A stretch of DNA of 64,000 bases from Flavobacterium wongokense (GCF_021608265.1 NZ_JAKIHP010000001.1:496001-560000); one strand, 5' to 3'. Shown: positions 7,967 to 18,207, counted from the first letter of the stretch. The notes: a model not told the origin generated them from the letters alone. Numbers and translations: made by a program.

Positions 7967-10573
7967 TTATTTTTTCTGAAGCATTCTTTTTAATTCATTT
8001 AGCTTCATCAAAGCCTCTATCGGTGTTAGGGTATTGATGTCTAATCCCATGATATCTTCCCTTATTTCCTCCAATAATGGGTCGTCAAGATTGAAGATAT
8101 TGAGCTGCATCTCGTCCTTTGCCGACTTTATTCCGCTAAGCGATTCACTGGAGTGGTTCTTTTCCAGTTTCTTTAAAAGTTTCTGCGCTTTTTGAATAAC
8201 CATCTGTGGCATTCCCGCCATTTTAGCTACATGGATACCAAAACTATGGGCGCTTCCTCCTGCAACCAACTTTCTGATAAAAAGAACCGTATCTTTTAAC
8301 TCCTTTACCGAAACATTGTAATTCCTGATTCTTGGAAGCAATTCGGTCATCTCGTTCAGTTCATGATAATGCGTCGCAAAAAGGGTTTTTGCCCTTGCCG
8401 GGTTTTCATGTAGGAATTCAGCAATTGCCCAGGCAATCGAAATTCCATCATAAGTACTTGTACCGCGCCCAATCTCATCCAATAAAACCAAACTCCTATC
8501 TGAAATGTTATTCAAAATCGAAGCCGTTTCATTCATTTCAACCATGAAAGTAGATTCACCCATCGAAATGTTATCACTCGCTCCTACCCTTGTAAATATT
8601 TTATCTATAACTCCCATTCGGACTTTCTCAGCTGGAACAAAACTTCCCATTTGAGCCAGTAAAACAATCAAGGCTGTTTGTCTCAGTATTGCCGATTTTC
8701 CGGACATATTAGGGCCCGTAATCATAATCACCTGCTGCGTTTCCCTATCCAAAAAAACATCATTGGGCACATACGGCACTCCAACCGGCAGTTGCTTTTC
8801 AATTACCGGATGACGGCCATTGGTAATTTCCAATTCAAATGATTCATCCAGCATTGGGCAAACATAATTATTTTCGATAGCGAGCTGTGCAAACGAAATT
8901 AAACAGTCCAACTGCGCAATTAAGTTGGCATTTAGCTGTACTTGTTTTATATAGGTAGAAATCCAACTAACCAACTGCTCAAACAACTGGCTTTCTATAT
9001 GATGGATTTTTTCTTCGGCACCAAGGATTTTGGTTTCGTATTCCTTTAATTCTTCTGTGATGTATCTTTCGGCGTTGACTAAAGTCTGCTTTCGGATCCA
9101 TTCCGCAGGAACTTTGTCTTTATGTGTATTTCGTACTTCTATATAATATCCAAAAACATTATTAAAGGAAATTTTCAGTGAAGAAATTCCGGTTGCTTCT
9201 GATTCGCGTTTTTCAATTCCTTCCAGAAACTCCTTACCTGAAAAAGCAATGCTTCGCAATTCATCCAATTCGGCATGAACTCCGGTTGCAATGGCGTTTC
9301 CTTTTGCAATAGCAACAGGCGCATCCTGATTTAAAGTTGCCTGTATTTTTTCGCGAAGTAAATCACAGGCATGAAGGCTGTCGCCAATGGTGCGAACCGC
9401 TTCCTGCTTACTTTCAAGGGCAATGGTCTTTATCGGAATGATAGCGTCCAACGATTCTTTTAGATATATGACTTCACGTGGAGAAATTTTTCCGGTTGCA
9501 ACCTTAGAGATTAAACGCTCCAAATCGGAAATCTGCTTGATTTGGTATTGCATTTTTTGAAACACTTCTTCATTATCCTTTAGAAAAGAAACCACTTCAT
9601 GACGGTTCCTGATTTTGTGGATATCCTTCAAAGGCAAGGCCAGCCAACGTTTCAACAAACGTGAACCCATTGGCGAAAGCGTTTTATCAATGACATCCAA
9701 AAGTGTAACAGCGTTTTGGGAATGACTGTGGTACAATTCCAGGTTGCGGATGGTAAAACGGTCCATCCATACATATGCATCCTCAGCAATACGCTGAATG
9801 TTGGTGATGTGCTGTACTTTATTGTGTTGCGTTTCTGATAAATAATACAAAATTGCTCCTGAGGCAATGATTCCATCAGTCAATTCCTCAACACCAAAAC
9901 CTTTAAGTGAATTCGTCTGGAAATGATTGTTCAGGGTTTCATTTGCATAATCTTCCTTATAAACCCAATCTTCGAGATAAAAAACATTGAATTTTTCGCC
10001 AAAGATTTCCTTGAATTGGTTTCGATTGTTTTTCTGGATTAAGATTTCACTCGGGCTGAAGTTTTGCAAAAGCTTGTCGATATACTCGTCATTCCCTTGT
10101 GATGTCAGGAACTCGCCCGTAGATACATCCAAGAAGGAAACCCCTAATTGTTTCTTTCCAAAATAAACCGATGCCAGGAAGTTATTCGACCTGGACTGCA
10201 ACACTTCATCATTCATGGAAACTCCCGGAGTAACCAATTCGGTTACACCACGTTTGACAATGGTCTTGGTCATTTTTGGATCTTCGAGCTGATCACAAAT
10301 GGCAACCCGAAGCCCGGCTTTTACAAGTTTCGGCAAATACGTATTTAAGGAATGATGCGGAAAACCAGCCAAAGCCGTTTCGGTTTCGCTTCCTGCTCCG
10401 CGTTTCGTTAAAACAATGCCTAAAATTTTGGAAGCACGAATGGCGTCCTCGCCAAAAGTTTCATAAAAATCACCTACCCTAAATAACAGGCATGCATCGG
10501 GATATTTTCTTTTTATCTCGTTGTATTGCTTCATTAAAGGAGTTTCTTTCGTAGAAGTTTCTTTGGCTGCCAA
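7967..10573 (-). CDS. mutS: DNA mismatch repair protein MutS
   Basis: This 868-residue protein recognises base mismatches and small loops, then uses ATP to signal repair. The N-terminal mismatch-binding motif [11 protein letters not shown] contains the Phe-x-Glu wedge at about residues 32-42. The C-terminal ATPase has the Walker [10 protein letters not shown] and the Walker B-type segment [12 protein letters not shown], then the ATHYHEL motif. The length is normal. The start codon at 10573 is TTG; the encoded N-terminus ([17 protein letters not shown]) matches the usual Flavobacterium MutS N-terminus, whereas the first internal ATG (10534) would cut 13 conserved residues. It stands alone, divergent from the DUF1573 gene. 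Confidence 0.97.
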   Translation of the reverse strand: MAAKETSTKETPLMKQYNEIKRKYPDACLLFRVGDFYETFGEDAIRASKILGIVLTKRGAGSETETALAGFPHHSLNTYLPKLVKAGLRVAICDQLEDPKMTKTIVKRGVTELVTPGVSMNDEVLQSRSNNFLASVYFGKKQLGVSFLDVSTGEFLTSQGNDEYIDKLLQNFSPSEILIQKNNRNQFKEIFGEKFNVFYLEDWVYKEDYANETLNNHFQTNSLKGFGVEELTDGIIASGAILYYLSETQHNKVQHITNIQRIAEDAYVWMDRFTIRNLELYHSHSQNAVTLLDVIDKTLSPMGSRLLKRWLALPLKDIHKIRNRHEVVSFLKDNEEVFQKMQYQIKQISDLERLISKVATGKISPREVIYLKESLDAIIPIKTIALESKQEAVRTIGDSLHACDLLREKIQATLNQDAPVAIAKGNAIATGVHAELDELRSIAFSGKEFLEGIEKRESEATGISSLKISFNNVFGYYIEVRNTHKDKVPAEWIRKQTLVNAERYITEELKEYETKILGAEEKIHHIESQLFEQLVSWISTYIKQVQLNANLIAQLDCLISFAQLAIENNYVCPMLDESFELEITNGRHPVIEKQLPVGVPYVPNDVFLDRETQQVIMITGPNMSGKSAILRQTALIVLLAQMGSFVPAEKVRMGVIDKIFTRVGASDNISMGESTFMVEMNETASILNNISDRSLVLLDEIGRGTSTYDGISIAWAIAEFLHENPARAKTLFATHYHELNEMTELLPRIRNYNVSVKELKDTVLFIRKLVAGGSAHSFGIHVAKMAGMPQMVIQKAQKLLKKLEKNHSSESLSGIKSAKDEMQLNIFNLDDPLLEEIREDIMGLDINTLTPIEALMKLNELKRMLQKK

Positions 10574-10691
10574 TGGTTTCGGAATTAATTTTAGTGGAAG
10601 CGAATTTAAATATTTTCGGATGATTAAACACTTCTTAAAAAAATTAATTTAACCTTAAGACAAAAAAAACAGGAGCATTCTAAATTTTGAA

Positions 10692-10699
10692 TAGATTTG
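10692..10699 (+). promoter_or_regulatory. -7 promoter element before the DUF1573 gene
   Basis: TAGATTTG matches TAnnTTTG, 28 bases upstream of the ATG at 10727. No clear -33 TTG is seen. Confidence 0.45.
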
Positions 10700-10726
10700 T
10701 CTCAGAAACTTAAATACTATATAAAA

Positions 10727-11200
10727 ATGAAAAGAATTATTTTATTAGCTGCAATTACTGTTTTTGGTGTTGCAACTAGCAATGCACAAGCTAAAAAAGC
10801 AACTACTAAAAAAGCAGAAACTCCAGCTGCAGCAGCAACTCCAAAAGTTGATGGTGCCGGAATGGTTTTCGAAAATGAAACAATTGATTACGGAACAATC
10901 CCTCACAATGCTGATGGAAAAAGAGAATTCGTTTTCACAAACAACGGTAACAAACCTTTAACTATCGAAAGTACTCAAGGATCATGTGGTTGTACAGTAC
11001 CTTCTAAACCAGAAGGCGCAATCGCTCCAGGAGCAAAAGGTGTTATTGGCGTAAAATATGCTACTGACAGAGTTGGTGCATTTACAAAAACGGTTACTGT
11101 AAAATCAAATGCTGTAGGACAGGAAACTAAAGTTCTTACTATCAAAGGTACTGTTTTACCAGACGCTCCTGCTGACGGTGCAGCTCCAACTAAGAGTTAA
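10727..11200 (+). CDS. Exported DUF1573 domain protein
   Basis: The 157-residue product starts at ATG 10727 with a signal peptide (MKRIILLAAITVFGVATSNAQ). A short Lys/Thr/Ala-rich linker follows. Then comes one DUF1573 domain, an immunoglobulin-like ASH/PapD-type fold, with the hallmark segments FENETIDYGTIPHNADGKREFVF, NNGNKPLTIESTQGSCGCTVP and APGAKGVIGVKY. These proteins are very common in Bacteroidota and are exported to the periplasm or envelope; their exact role is not established. The Cys-Gly-Cys in GSCGCT is characteristic of the family. A terminator follows at once, so the gene is monocistronic. Confidence 0.88.
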   Translation: MKRIILLAAITVFGVATSNAQAKKATTKKAETPAAAATPKVDGAGMVFENETIDYGTIPHNADGKREFVFTNNGNKPLTIESTQGSCGCTVPSKPEGAIAPGAKGVIGVKYATDRVGAFTKTVTVKSNAVGQETKVLTIKGTVLPDAPADGAAPTKS

Positions 11201-11222
11201 TATCACTTAATTATAATTCAAG

Positions 11223-11252
11223 AAAGTCCCGGTTTTTCGGGACTTTTTTTTT
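11223..11252 (+). terminator. Intrinsic terminator after the DUF1573 gene
   Basis: AAAGTCCCG and CGGGACTTT form a 9-bp stem followed by a run of T. Confidence 0.9.
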
Positions 11253-11255
11253 GAA

Positions 11256-11263
11256 TATCTTTG
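11256..11263 (+). promoter_or_regulatory. -7 promoter element of the TrmH-family gene
   Basis: TATCTTTG, an exact TAnnTTTG match, lies 17 bases before the ATG at 11280 and directly abuts the preceding terminator. This implies a very short leader. Confidence 0.6.
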
Positions 11264-11279
11264 CCAAAAACGAAAAGAA

Positions 11280-11810
11280 ATGCGCAAGCTTGAAAATAAG
11301 GAACTGGAAAGAAAATCAATTGAGGACTTCAAGGAAGCTGAAAAAACCCCGATAATAATTGTGCTCGATGACATCCGAAGCCTGCACAATATTGGTTCTG
11401 TATTCAGGACTTCCGATGCTTTTTTGATTGAGAAAATATATTTGTGTGGCATCACTGCGATTCCGCCCAATAAGGAAATCCATAAAACCGCGCTTGGCGC
11501 AACAGAAACGGTAAGCTGGGAATATCAGAAAGATGTTTTATCCGTAATCGAAAACCTTAAAAAAGAAAATGTTTCCGTTTTTGCCATCGAGCAAGTGGAA
11601 AATGCGGTCTTCCTTCAGGATTTTAAAGTGGCAAAAGATAAAAAATACGCGTTGGTTTTTGGCAACGAAGTTTTTGGTGTTTCTCAAAAAGCCATTGAAA
11701 TCTGCGACGGAACTATTGAAATCCCACAATTGGGCACCAAACATTCCCTGAATATTTCAGTAAGCGCCGGTATAGTGGTTTGGGATTTATTTAAAAAAAT
11801 GAAACACTAA
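11280..11810 (+). CDS. TrmH/SpoU-family RNA 2'-O-methyltransferase
   Basis: This 176-residue SPOUT methyltransferase transfers a methyl group from S-adenosylmethionine to a ribose 2'-OH in tRNA or rRNA. The three SPOUT motifs are present in order: LDDIRSLHNIGSVFRTSD (motif 1, with the Arg that contacts RNA), ALVFGNEVFGVS (motif 2), and PQLGTKHSLNISVSAGI (motif 3, the knot segment with Ser and Asn). It lacks the N-terminal RNA-binding extension of RlmB-type enzymes, so it is closer to the short TrmH group. Its stop codon overlaps the 3' end of the convergent folK fusion by 4 bases. Which RNA it modifies cannot be read from sequence. Confidence 0.9.
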   Translation: MRKLENKELERKSIEDFKEAEKTPIIIVLDDIRSLHNIGSVFRTSDAFLIEKIYLCGITAIPPNKEIHKTALGATETVSWEYQKDVLSVIENLKKENVSVFAIEQVENAVFLQDFKVAKDKKYALVFGNEVFGVSQKAIEICDGTIEIPQLGTKHSLNISVSAGIVVWDLFKKMKH

Positions 11811-12943
11811 TTAGCGATTTTTTGCTGGATTTCATTCAGCACAAAAACATAATCTTCCTGATTGTTCTGAAAATCCCTATTGGTAACGTCAATGATTAAT
11901 ACATTCAAATTCTTCTGCGATTTGATATAATCCAAATAACCATTATTGATTTTTTCAAGGTATTCTGCCGGAATTTCCTGTTCGTAACTCCTTCCTCTTT
12001 CGCGAATGTTCTTCAAAAGCCTTTCCGTACTCTGGTACAAATAAATATACAAATCGGGTTTGGGCATTTCCTTATAGATAATGTCAAACATTGTTTTATA
12101 CAAACGGAATTCATCTTCCGCGAGAGTGACTTTAGCAAAAATCAACGATTTGAAAATGTGGTAATCGGCAACGATAAAATCCTTAAACAAGTCAAACTGC
12201 GCCAAATCATCGGAAATCTGCTGATATCGGTCAGCCAAAAATGACATTTCCAACGGAAAGGCATAACGGCTTTGGTCTTCATAGAATTTTGGCAAAAACG
12301 GATTATCCGCGAAACGTTCCAAAACCGTTTTGGCATTGAAATCTTCGGCCAATTTATTGGTCAATGTGGTTTTACCTGCTCCAATATTTCCTTCAATGGC
12401 AATATAATTGAAATGATCCAGTTTTAATTTTGAAAGCGGGATTTCCAGATTCTGAATCACTTTACAATTGCTTTTATCTTCGGAAATAACCAGCAACTCA
12501 TGCAAATATTTTTGCAGAATCGGATGGCGCCAATCCAGATTCAAATCTTTCATTGGCAACAAAACAAAAAGCCTGTTCTGCATTTCAGGATGTGGCACCT
12601 GAAGCTTTTCTGAAGCGATGATTTCCTCATCAAAAGCAATGACATCAATGTCGATAATCCTAGGCTGATAACCTTCCGCTTCAGAACGAACCCTTCCCAA
12701 AGCCTCTTCAAGCAAAAGCACCTCTTCAAGGATTTGATGTGCCGATTTATGAGTATGGATTACAAGTGCACAATTATAGAATTTTTCGCTTTCAAAACCC
12801 CAGGATGGCGTTTCATAAAGCTTGGAAACCCTTATGATTGTTCCAATTTCATTGTGCAGGTTTTCAATGCAACGCTCAATGTTTTCGAGACGATTGCCCT
12901 GATTGCTACCTAACGATAAAATGACCTGATGCTGCTTTTTCAT
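11807..12943 (-). CDS. folK: FolK (HPPK)-deoxynucleoside kinase fusion
   Basis: This 378-residue protein has two domains. Residues 1 to about 155 are 6-hydroxymethyl-7,8-dihydropterin pyrophosphokinase (HPPK), a folate biosynthesis enzyme: LSLGSNQGNR at the start, then GRVRSEAEGYQPRIIDIDVI (about 83-102), with the Asp pair that binds Mg-ATP. Residues from about 178 form a deoxynucleoside kinase that phosphorylates nucleosides for dNTP salvage: P-loop IEGNIGAGKTT (183-193), the ERFADNPFL substrate segment, and the LID-type Arg region RERGRSYEQEI. This fusion is known in Bacteroidota. It couples folate and nucleotide supply in one polypeptide, though direct functional coupling is inference. Confidence 0.94.
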   Translation of the reverse strand: MKKQHQVILSLGSNQGNRLENIERCIENLHNEIGTIIRVSKLYETPSWGFESEKFYNCALVIHTHKSAHQILEEVLLLEEALGRVRSEAEGYQPRIIDIDVIAFDEEIIASEKLQVPHPEMQNRLFVLLPMKDLNLDWRHPILQKYLHELLVISEDKSNCKVIQNLEIPLSKLKLDHFNYIAIEGNIGAGKTTLTNKLAEDFNAKTVLERFADNPFLPKFYEDQSRYAFPLEMSFLADRYQQISDDLAQFDLFKDFIVADYHIFKSLIFAKVTLAEDEFRLYKTMFDIIYKEMPKPDLYIYLYQSTERLLKNIRERGRSYEQEIPAEYLEKINNGYLDYIKSQKNLNVLIIDVTNRDFQNNQEDYVFVLNEIQQKIAN

Positions 12944-13071
12944 GGAAGCACAAATTAACTAAAACTATTTTAGAATAATTGCAAAAAACAGCCGACTGTT
13001 AATAACATTTTCTCAACAATAAAAATCTTAAAAGTTCCCTAAATAATAACCATCTTCTCGTTAAAAGGAAC

Positions 13072-13079
13072 TAAATTTG
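13072..13079 (+). promoter_or_regulatory. -7 promoter element of the AsmA-like gene
   Basis: TAAATTTG matches TAnnTTTG, 32 bases before the ATG at 13112. No TTG at the usual -33 distance is seen. Confidence 0.5.
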
Positions 13080-13111
13080 TTAAAATAAAGCGTAACTAAA
13101 TCTACCATACC

Positions 13112-15730
13112 ATGTTAAAGAAAATCCTAAAAATCGTTGGAATTATTGTATTGCTGTTGGTCATTTCAGCATTTGCAATTCCCTATTTCTTTAAGGATCA
13201 GATAAAAGCCCGGATTTTGACTGCAATCAATGAAAAAGTGGACGCTAAAGTGGCTTTCGCTGATGCCGATTTGAGTTTGTTCCGAAGTTTTCCGAATGCA
13301 AGCGTTTCCATTGAAAAATTATCCATTATCAACAAAGCACCTTTTGAGGGTGATACTCTGGTTGCCTTTGAGGAACTCGACCTGAAAATGTCCATTAAGG
13401 AATTATTCAATAATGAAAACGAACCGATGAACATTGACGGCATTACCTCTAAAAATGGTTTGATCAATATCATTATCGATAAGAATGGCGTTGGTAATTA
13501 TGACATTGCGCTAAAGGATGACGAAAAAGGTGATGGCGGAAAAAGCAAACCGCTTTCATTAAAGATAAAGGAATATTCTGTTGAGAATTTCAAATTCAAA
13601 TTCACTGATGAAAAGTCGAAACTCCGAATGGTTTTAGACAGCATCAACCACGAAGGAACCGGAGATTTTGCCCAATCAAAATTAGATTTGAATACCAAAA
13701 CGACCACAACGGTTTCCTTGGATATGGACAAATCCAATTATATGAAAAATGTAAAGCTTTCGCTGGATGCGGTTCTTGGAATTGATTTGGATAACAGCAA
13801 ATATACTTTCAAGCAAAATAAAGCAAAAATCAACGAGCTGCCTTTGGAGTTTGACGGTTTTATCCAAATTGTCGAAGCCGGACAGCAATATGATTTGAAA
13901 TTCAAAACGCCAACTTCCTCATTCAAGAATTTTCTCGGATTGATTCCGGCGCAATATTCCAGCAACCTGAAAGACGTAAAAACCAGTGGTGATTTTACCG
14001 TTGCTGGTTTTGCCAAAGGCTTGTATTCGGAAACTTCGGTACCAAAATTCAATATCGAAATTGCGTCGAATAATGCGTCTTTCCAATATCCGAATTTGCC
14101 AAAATCGGTACAAAATATTGTCATCGACACCAAAATCATCAACGAAACCGGTGTGATGAATGACACTTATATAAATCTCGATAAATTGTCATTCAAAATT
14201 GACCAGGACGAATTCAATGCAAAGGCAAACATCAAAAATGTGGCTGAGAATGCATTGGTAAATGCAGCTTTAAAAGGAACCATCAATCTTGGGAATCTTA
14301 CCAAAGCCTATCCTGTGAAATTGGACAAACCTTTAAGCGGAATCCTGAAAGCCGACGTTACTACAGAATTTGACATGCAATCGGTTGAGAAAAGTGATTA
14401 CGCGCGAATCCGGAATGCGGGAACCATAGATTTGACTGGTTTTAATTATACGGATGAGAATGGGAAAACCATGAAAATCAGCAAAGTCTTAGTCTCATTC
14501 GACCCAAGCCGTGTCAACCTGAAACAATTCAATGCTACAACCGGAAATACGGATTTGGCCGTGAATGGCGTGCTCGAAAACTTCTACGGATTCGTATTCA
14601 AAAACCAGGAATTGAAAGGAAACTTTAACCTGGTTTCAAATCAGCTGGCAGTGAGCGACTTCATGACTTCGGAAACGGATGCCAAAAAGGAAAATGCCAA
14701 ACCTGCGGAAGCGATGAAGATTCCGGCATTCTTAAACTGCACTTTAACTGCTAGAGCGAATACTGTTTTATACGATAATTTAGTTCTGAAAAATGTGTCC
14801 GGAAAAATCATCATCAAGGATCAAAAGGCTACTTTGGAAAATGGTAAAACTGATATTTTTGGTGGTTCGATTGCTTTCAATGGCGATGTTTCGACCAAAG
14901 AAAAAGTATCGAAATTCAATATGGATTTAGGTTTGAATGGTGTCGACATCCAACAGACTTTCACCCAATTGGACATGATGAAAAAAATCGCTCCAATTGC
15001 AGGAATCATTAACGGGAAACTAAATTCCAAAATAAAGGTTTCCGGAAACCTGAAAGACAAGGAAATGGCTCCTGATTTGAACAGCATCAATGGGGATTTA
15101 TTGGGACAATTGCTTTCGACAACAGTCAACTCAAGCAATTCGGCCTTACTAAACCGTTTGGATGACAAACTGGGTTTCATCGATTTGAAAAAATTGAATT
15201 TAAATGATTTGAAGGCGGCACTAACCTTCAAAGACGGGAAAGTCAACATCAAACCTTTTGACATCAAATACCAGGACATCAAAGCAACCATTGGCGGAGC
15301 GCACGGCTTTGACCAAAACATGAATTATAATGTGAAGCTTGATGTCCCAGCGAAATATTTAGGAACAGAAATCAATAATTTAATTGCGAAATTAACTCCG
15401 GCTGAAGCCAAAAAATTTGAAACCATACCTATAAATGCAATACTTACGGGTAATTTTAAAAACCCGAATGTATCAACAGATATCAAACAGGCGACGACAA
15501 CTTTGGTGACAAATTTGGTCAAACAACAAAAAGAAAAATTAATTACCGGTGGAAAAGATGCCCTAAACGGCATCATCCGAAATGCGACAAAACCAAAATC
15601 GGATACAACCAAAACGAGTACTAGTACCAATGTGAAAAATTCGGCTAAGGATTTGCTCAACGGCTTGTTCAACAAAAAGAAAAAAGAGGAACCGAAAAAA
15701 GCAGAACCTGCTCCGGCCACAACAAAATAG
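13112..15730 (+). CDS. AsmA family protein
   Basis: This 872-residue envelope protein has a single N-terminal membrane anchor (KIVGIIVLLLVISAFAIPYFF) followed by a long beta-rich region typical of AsmA/TamB-type proteins. AsmA-like proteins bridge the inner membrane and periplasm and are thought to carry lipids between membranes. The N-terminal segment (VAFADADLSLFRSFPNASVSIEKLSI) and the C-terminal AsmA_2-type region (IAGIINGKLNSKIKVSGNLKD and DIKYQDIKATIGG) are recognisable. The end is low complexity: Thr/Ser/Lys, then basic. A second AsmA-like gene at 31621-34404 shares the same architecture. A terminator follows directly. Confidence 0.88.
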   Translation: MLKKILKIVGIIVLLLVISAFAIPYFFKDQIKARILTAINEKVDAKVAFADADLSLFRSFPNASVSIEKLSIINKAPFEGDTLVAFEELDLKMSIKELFNNENEPMNIDGITSKNGLINIIIDKNGVGNYDIALKDDEKGDGGKSKPLSLKIKEYSVENFKFKFTDEKSKLRMVLDSINHEGTGDFAQSKLDLNTKTTTTVSLDMDKSNYMKNVKLSLDAVLGIDLDNSKYTFKQNKAKINELPLEFDGFIQIVEAGQQYDLKFKTPTSSFKNFLGLIPAQYSSNLKDVKTSGDFTVAGFAKGLYSETSVPKFNIEIASNNASFQYPNLPKSVQNIVIDTKIINETGVMNDTYINLDKLSFKIDQDEFNAKANIKNVAENALVNAALKGTINLGNLTKAYPVKLDKPLSGILKADVTTEFDMQSVEKSDYARIRNAGTIDLTGFNYTDENGKTMKISKVLVSFDPSRVNLKQFNATTGNTDLAVNGVLENFYGFVFKNQELKGNFNLVSNQLAVSDFMTSETDAKKENAKPAEAMKIPAFLNCTLTARANTVLYDNLVLKNVSGKIIIKDQKATLENGKTDIFGGSIAFNGDVSTKEKVSKFNMDLGLNGVDIQQTFTQLDMMKKIAPIAGIINGKLNSKIKVSGNLKDKEMAPDLNSINGDLLGQLLSTTVNSSNSALLNRLDDKLGFIDLKKLNLNDLKAALTFKDGKVNIKPFDIKYQDIKATIGGAHGFDQNMNYNVKLDVPAKYLGTEINNLIAKLTPAEAKKFETIPINAILTGNFKNPNVSTDIKQATTTLVTNLVKQQKEKLITGGKDALNGIIRNATKPKSDTTKTSTSTNVKNSAKDLLNGLFNKKKKEEPKKAEPAPATTK

Positions 15731-15734
15731 AATA

Positions 15735-15766
15735 AAAACCCTTTCCAATCGAAAGGGTTTTTTATT
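15735..15766 (+). terminator. Intrinsic terminator after the AsmA-like gene
   Basis: AAACCCTTTC and GAAAGGGTTT form a 10-bp stem with a 5-base loop, followed by T-rich sequence. Confidence 0.9.
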
Positions 15767-15820
15767 TGTCATTTCTTCAAAAAGAAGTTGGTAAAAATTT
15801 CCTTATTACATTCAGTCTTC

Positions 15821-15828
15821 TACCTTTG
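15821..15828 (+). promoter_or_regulatory. -7 promoter element of malic enzyme
   Basis: TACCTTTG matches TAnnTTTG, 20 bases before the ATG at 15849. Confidence 0.6.
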
Positions 15829-15848
15829 TATTTATCAAAATAAAGACC

Positions 15849-18143
15849 ATGCATAAAGATAGTAAACGAAGAGAAGCACTTTTATACCACGCGAAACCCG
15901 TTCCCGGGAAAATTGCTGTGGTGCCAACCAAAAAATATGCAACGCAAAGGGATTTGTCATTAGCCTATTCTCCTGGCGTTGCCGAACCTTGTTTGGAAAT
16001 TGCCAAAGACGTTAACAACGTTTATAAATATACTTCCAAAGGAAACCTGGTTGCGGTAATCAGTAACGGAACTGCAGTTTTAGGATTGGGAGACATTGGT
16101 CCCGAAGCCTCAAAACCGGTTATGGAAGGAAAGGCTTTGCTGTTTAAGATCTTTGCTGATATTGATGTTTTTGATATTGAAGTTGACACCAAAGATGTAG
16201 ACGCTTTCATTGAAACGGTTAAGAATATTGCGCCGACTTTTGGCGGAATCAACCTTGAGGATATCAAAGCTCCTGAATCTTTTGAAATTGAAAGACGTTT
16301 GGTTGAAGAACTGAACATCCCGGTGATGCACGACGACCAACATGGAACTGCGATTATTTCTGCAGCAGCTTTATTGAATGCTGTTGAATTGGCCGGAAAG
16401 AAAATGAATGAAGTAAAGATGGTCATTTCAGGAGCTGGCTCTGCGGCCATTGCCTGTGCCAATTTATATGTTTCCTTTGGCGTAAAAGCAGAAAACATTT
16501 TGATGTTCAACAGCAAAGGTGCGCTTAGAAAAGACGACCCGAAAATTTCAGTAGAGCAAAAAAAATATGCTACTGATAAAAAAGTTTCTCCGTCCTTACA
16601 GCAAGCTATGGAAGGCATCGACGTTTTTGTCGGGTTGTCAACCGGAGACATTGTTACTCCAGACATGTTATTGGGCATGGCCAAAAAACCTATCGTTTTT
16701 GCAATGGCAAATCCAAATCCTGAAATAAACTATGACCTGGCAATCAAAACCAGGAAAGACATCATCATGGCAACTGGTCGTTCAGACCATCCTAACCAGG
16801 TGAATAATGTACTTGGTTTTCCTTATATTTTCCGTGGCGCACTTGACGTGAGGGCTACCAAGATTAATGAAGACATGAAAAAAGCAGCGGTTGTTGCTTT
16901 GGCAGAATTAGCAAAAGAGTCCGTTCCGGAGCAGGTGAACATTGCCTATGGCGAAACCAAACTGAACTTTGGCAAGGATTATATCATTCCGAAACCTTTT
17001 GACCCAAGACTGATTGCAAAAGTACCGCCAGCTGTGGCAAAAGCCGCAATGGCGTCAGGCGTTGCTTTGCAGCCGATTACCGATTGGGAAAAATATGAAG
17101 AGGAACTTTTAGAGCGTTTAGGCTCTGATAATAAAATGGTCCGTTTGCTTACCAACCGTGCGAAAACTGATCCGAAACGCGTGGTTTTTGCCGAAGCAGA
17201 TCACTTGGACGTTTTGAAAGCTGCGCAGATTGCACACGAAGAAGGAATTGCACTTCCTATTTTATTAGGAAATAAGGAAGTGATTTTGGAACTTAAAGAG
17301 GAATTGGGATTTGATGCCGATGTTCCGATTTTTGATCCAAAAACAAAGGAAGAAGACAAACGAAGATTGCGCTATGCCGACAGCTATTGGAAATCAAGGC
17401 AGCGAAGAGGCATATCATTATTGGATGCCCAAAAATGGATGCGTGAGCGAAATTATTTTGCAGCAATGATGGTGAATGACGGTGATGCCGACGCTATGGT
17501 TTCGGGTTACTCCAGAAGTTATCCTTCTACGGTGAAACCCTTGATGCAGTTAATCGGGAAAGCTCCGGGAATTACATTGATTGCCACTGCAAATATGATG
17601 ATGACCAATCGTGGGCCAATGTTCCTTTCCGATACGGCGATTAACCCGAATCCAACTGCAGATGAATTGGCAAAAATTGCTTTGATGACTGCCAAAACCG
17701 CAAGGATGTTCGGAATGGAACCGGTGATTGCAATGGTTTCGTTTTCCAATTTTGGTTCGTCTGCACATGAAAGCGCCAATAAAGTCCGTGAAGCAGTAGC
17801 TTATCTGCATAAATATTACCCGGATTTAATTGTAGATGGAGAAATCCAAACCGATTTTGCGCTGAATGCTGAAATGCTAAAAGCCAAATTCCCTTTCTCT
17901 AAATTGGCTGGAAAAAAAGTCAATACCCTGATTTTCCCTAACTTGGAATCGGCCAATATTACCTATAAACTCCTGAAAGAACTTTACAAAGTGGATTCTG
18001 TAGGACCAATCATGTTGGGAATGGAAAAAGCGGTCCATATTTTCCAATTGGGAGCCAGTGTGGAAGAAATGGTAAATATGGTTGCAGTTGCGGTTGTTGA
18101 TGCCCAAGAAAAAGAGAAAAGAAAAAAGATGTCTGCCAAATAG
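15849..18143 (+). CDS. maeB: NADP-dependent malic enzyme with C-terminal phosphotransacetylase-like domain
   Basis: This 764-residue MaeB-type protein oxidatively decarboxylates malate to pyruvate with NADP+, giving NADPH for biosynthesis. The N-terminal malic domain has LAYSPGVAEPC, NGTAVLGLGDIGPEASKPVMEG and the metal-binding HDDQHGTA. The NAD(P) domain has VISGAGSAAIACANL (Rossmann Gly-rich loop, about residue 195) and FAMANPNPEI. From about residue 430 there is a phosphate acetyl/butyryltransferase-like domain (RVVFAEADHLDVLKAAQIA; DAMVSGYSRSYPSTVKP). In MaeB this domain is generally regulatory, binding acetyl-CoA, rather than catalytic. The length matches MaeB proteins. Confidence 0.95.
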   Translation: MHKDSKRREALLYHAKPVPGKIAVVPTKKYATQRDLSLAYSPGVAEPCLEIAKDVNNVYKYTSKGNLVAVISNGTAVLGLGDIGPEASKPVMEGKALLFKIFADIDVFDIEVDTKDVDAFIETVKNIAPTFGGINLEDIKAPESFEIERRLVEELNIPVMHDDQHGTAIISAAALLNAVELAGKKMNEVKMVISGAGSAAIACANLYVSFGVKAENILMFNSKGALRKDDPKISVEQKKYATDKKVSPSLQQAMEGIDVFVGLSTGDIVTPDMLLGMAKKPIVFAMANPNPEINYDLAIKTRKDIIMATGRSDHPNQVNNVLGFPYIFRGALDVRATKINEDMKKAAVVALAELAKESVPEQVNIAYGETKLNFGKDYIIPKPFDPRLIAKVPPAVAKAAMASGVALQPITDWEKYEEELLERLGSDNKMVRLLTNRAKTDPKRVVFAEADHLDVLKAAQIAHEEGIALPILLGNKEVILELKEELGFDADVPIFDPKTKEEDKRRLRYADSYWKSRQRRGISLLDAQKWMRERNYFAAMMVNDGDADAMVSGYSRSYPSTVKPLMQLIGKAPGITLIATANMMMTNRGPMFLSDTAINPNPTADELAKIALMTAKTARMFGMEPVIAMVSFSNFGSSAHESANKVREAVAYLHKYYPDLIVDGEIQTDFALNAEMLKAKFPFSKLAGKKVNTLIFPNLESANITYKLLKELYKVDSVGPIMLGMEKAVHIFQLGASVEEMVNMVAVAVVDAQEKEKRKKMSAK

Positions 18144-18179
18144 TTTTTGTATTATTGTACAGATATTGCGCACAGATTC

Positions 18180-18207
18180 TTGCAGTTCAAGAATTTTGCT
18201 ATATTTG
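18180..18207 (+). promoter_or_regulatory. Promoter of ruvA-sprA
   Basis: TTG (18180-18182), 17 bases, then TATATTTG (18200-18207) fits the flavobacterial -33/-7 promoter. The ATG of ruvA is 20 bases downstream. Confidence 0.7.

Noticed and set aside
12944-13111. Promoter for the folK fusion on the minus strand
   Set aside because: The best match (TTAATTTG-like) does not fit TAnnTTTG and has no -33 partner.
16022-16684. 220-residue minus-strand frame inside malic enzyme
   Set aside because: Shadow of the conserved malic enzyme coding sequence; no family resemblance and no promoter.
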